Source: UMGS1307 sp964523005 (GTDB lineage: Bacteria > Bacillota > Clostridia > Oscillospirales > CAG-382). From it: a stretch of DNA of 14,836 bases. The position numbers and the translations under genes were made by a program. The stretch is from positions 1 to 14,836 of the forward strand of contig CAZFZL010000034.1 in the NCBI GenBank assembly GCA_964523005.1. The letters run 5' to 3'. The number at the start of each line of letters is the position of its first letter. The first letter of the stretch is position 1. A model generated the notes under the pieces. The model saw only the letters and a list, made by a program, of their open reading frames with translations. It was not told the DNA's origin and did not search any database. This document shows positions 13,089 to 14,836 of the stretch, one piece after another.

Positions 13089-14836
13089 CACGTCTGACCA
13101 CTTTGTCGGATGTGGGCTGTATAGTATTGTCATCCGGGATATATCTGCTTGCCTGAGCGGAGAAAAGCGTATAATAGTGACCCCTAAGCTTCATAAGCTC
13201 TTTATGCGTGCCCGTCTCAATGACCCTTCCGTTTTCAAGCACGATGATCTTTGTAGCCGTCGTGGCGCTCGAAAGACGGTGCGATACGAATACGGTCGTC
13301 TTGTCGCGGCGCAGCTCGTCAAACTGACGGTATATCTCCTGCTCCGCAAGCGCGTCGAGCGAAGCGGTCGGTTCGTCGAGAATGACTATATCCGAATCAC
13401 CGTAGAACGCGCGCGCTATCGACAGCTTTTGCCACTGACCTATCGAAAGCTCCGTGGCGGTTTCCTCGAAATACCTCATCAGCGGCGTATCGTATCCGTC
13501 TGGCAGGTTTTCGATAAAATCGTCTGCTCCGCTCTTCACTGCGGCGTCACGTATTGCTTTGGCATCCGGCTCTGTCGAAATGTCACCGAAAGCAATGTTT
13601 TCTCCGGCACTGACGGCATATTTTCCGAAATCCTGAAAGATTATGCCGAATGTGTCGTAAAGCTGACCGACGTCATATTCGCGTATGTCGCGCCCGTCGA
13701 GCAGTATCGTACCTTCCGTCGGATCGTACAGTCTGGTGAGCAGCTTTATGAGCGTCGTTTTTCCGGCGCCGTTTAGTCCGACAAGCACAACGGTGTCGCC
13801 GCCGCCGAACGAAATATTGATGTTTTCAAGCACATTTTTGTCCGTGCCGGGGTATTTGAACGAGACGTTTATGAACTCGACCGTGTGCGCACAGTGGCGC
13901 TTGACTTCAGCCGCCGGAGCTATGGACGGGACAACCGTCTTTTTTTCGTTCATAAAGCAGATCATGTTGTCGATGAAAAGCGTACCTTCGTATACTGTCG
14001 CAGTTGTCGATATAAGTGTGCTCACGCCTGCTGCAATGCTTGTGAGGGCGTTCGTGTAGAGTGTGTAATCGCCTATGTTTATCGTTCCTTCGCATACCTT
14101 GTACGCTATGAACAGGAACAGTCCGCAGTTGACGGCGGTCGAGACTATCGCTATCCCGACGTGCCAGAAATTCTCGCGCATGATCAGGCGCTTGAGCCCG
14201 GTGTAATAGTTTTTGAAAACATCGACGAACTTACCTATAAACGTGTCGGCAAGATCGAACATCCGTATTTCCTTTGCAAGATCCTTGTTGACCATTACTG
14301 AGCTGTAATAATCCATCTTACGGCGGTCTTTTGAGCGGTGACGCCTGTATGAGACGTTCTTTTTGCGGTATTTGAAGTTGATTATCGCCGACGGGACCGA
14401 CAGCACGATGATCACAAACGGCGCCGCAGGACTTATCGCCCACAGTACCGCAATAAAGCTTATCATGCTGATAAGCGTACTGATGACAGTGAAGGTCGAG
14501 TTAAGTATTTGCATCGGCCGTCCGCCTGCTTCGCGGTTCGCGTTTTCAAGCTTTTCGTAGAAATCCGGAAGGTCGAACGAGGCGAGATCAATGTGCTTTG
14601 CCTTAGTTATAATTTTTACCTTGATGTGCGCGACTACAAGTTCGCTGGCTATACGCGAAACAGTGTTGCTTATTATGCCCACGATGTTCTTCAGAAACAG
14701 GATGCCCGCCTGTATCAGCAGCAGCACCAGCACTCCGTTAAACGCTTCTGTCGTGTTGAAAGCGCCGACCAGCTCGTTGAGCAGCAGCGAAAGCACATAT
14801 GCGCTTATTACAGGTATAATACCATTGAATACAGCA
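13078..14836 (-). CDS. ABC exporter, fused membrane and ATPase domains, 5'-truncated by window
   Basis: A half-transporter of the ABC exporter superfamily; two such chains form a pump. The frame runs open to the window edge (the GTG at 14796 sits inside a membrane span continuing upstream), so the true start is off-window. Visible: several membrane spans (14836 to about 14000) with long cytoplasmic helices, then the ATPase: Walker A GLNGAGKTT (13753-13779), Q-loop IIFQDF, signature LSIGQ rather than LSGGQ (about 13435-13449), Walker B VILDEPTASLD and H-loop SHR. The C-terminal tail ends VVRRDGE. The substrate is unknown; many relatives work in heterodimers, and a partner may lie beyond the edge. 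The YigZ gene overlaps its 3' end. Confidence 0.92.
   Translation of the reverse strand, partial: AVFNGIIPVISAYVLSLLLNELVGAFNTTEAFNGVLVLLLIQAGILFLKNIVGIISNTVSRIASELVVAHIKVKIITKAKHIDLASFDLPDFYEKLENANREAGGRPMQILNSTFTVISTLISMISFIAVLWAISPAAPFVIIVLSVPSAIINFKYRKKNVSYRRHRSKDRRKMDYYSSVMVNKDLAKEIRMFDLADTFIGKFVDVFKNYYTGLKRLIMRENFWHVGIAIVSTAVNCGLFLFIAYKVCEGTINIGDYTLYTNALTSIAAGVSTLISTTATVYEGTLFIDNMICFMNEKKTVVPSIAPAAEVKRHCAHTVEFINVSFKYPGTDKNVLENINISFGGGDTVVLVGLNGAGKTTLIKLLTRLYDPTEGTILLDGRDIREYDVGQLYDTFGIIFQDFGKYAVSAGENIAFGDISTEPDAKAIRDAAVKSGADDFIENLPDGYDTPLMRYFEETATELSIGQWQKLSIARAFYGDSDIVILDEPTASLDALAEQEIYRQFDELRRDKTTVFVSHRLSSATTATKIIVLENGRVIETGTHKELMKLRGHYYTLFSAQASRYIPDDNTIQPTSDKVVRRDGE

Noticed and set aside
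12799..13776. Long plus-strand open frame (325 codons) opposite the YigZ and exporter genes
   Set aside because: It crosses two well-recognised minus-strand genes, has no family-like motifs, and its open frame reflects the codon bias of the opposite strand.
1..14836. Mobile element, prophage, CRISPR array, tRNA or rRNA
   Set aside because: No transposase, integrase, phage structural gene, regularly spaced direct repeats, cloverleaf or rRNA-like stretch was seen on reading both strands; the genes look like stable chromosomal content.

Overview
The window looks like an ordinary chromosomal stretch from a Gram-positive, low-to-mid-GC anaerobe of the Clostridia (Oscillospiraceae/Ruminococcaceae-like). 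This is inferred from a class A penicillin-binding protein with a Ser/Asp/Glu-rich tail, a lipoprotein-type solute-binding protein, a DUF2156 protein, a PRK06851-type ATPase, strong AGGAGG-like ribosome binding sites and near-consensus housekeeping promoters. Twelve genes end in the window at intact stops: eight TAA, four TGA and no TAG. No RNA genes, insertion sequences, phage genes or CRISPR arrays were seen, and no gene-free stretch exceeds about 145 bases.

Layout, left to right. (1) 1-1995 (+): 3' part of a class A penicillin-binding protein, cut by the window edge. (2) 2060-3028 (-): prmA, ribosomal protein L11 methyltransferase. A 144-bp divergent promoter region separates it from (3) a two-gene (+) unit: a DUF2156 acyl/aminoacyl-transferase-like protein (3173-4054) and a cytoplasmic-looking serine hydrolase (4068-5156), ended by a perfect hairpin. 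(4) 5205-7394 (-): a membrane sensor with an extracytoplasmic Cache-like domain and degenerate GGDEF and EAL domains. Both domains have lost catalytic residues. (5) 7457-10759 (-): a tightly overlapped operon encoding a solute-binding lipoprotein, a permease and an ATPase of the NitT/TauT ABC importer type, followed by a GH172 (DUF2961) protein. The three gene junctions overlap by 23, 23 and 20 nt. (6) Divergently on (+), a PRK06851-like P-loop ATPase (10936) is interrupted by an in-frame TAG at 11755-11757; 67 more codons of plausible family C-terminus follow in the same frame. A small four-helix membrane protein (12027-12434) comes next. (7) Convergent on (-): an ABC exporter cut by the right edge (13078-14836) and, overlapping its end, a YigZ/IMPACT-family protein (12459-13088). 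A terminator for this pair lies inside the 3' end of the small membrane protein gene.

How the parts relate. Overlapping junctions suggest that the importer and the GH172 enzyme form one translationally coupled unit, perhaps taking up and processing one nutrient. The substrate cannot be read from the sequence. The GGDEF-EAL sensor has its own promoter just behind this operon, but no terminator separates them, so read-through is possible. No clearly new multi-gene system was found. The points most worth a second look are the in-frame amber codon, the doubly degenerate c-di-GMP protein, the importer/GH172 pairing and the inverted repeat joining the divergent promoters at about 3060-3140.
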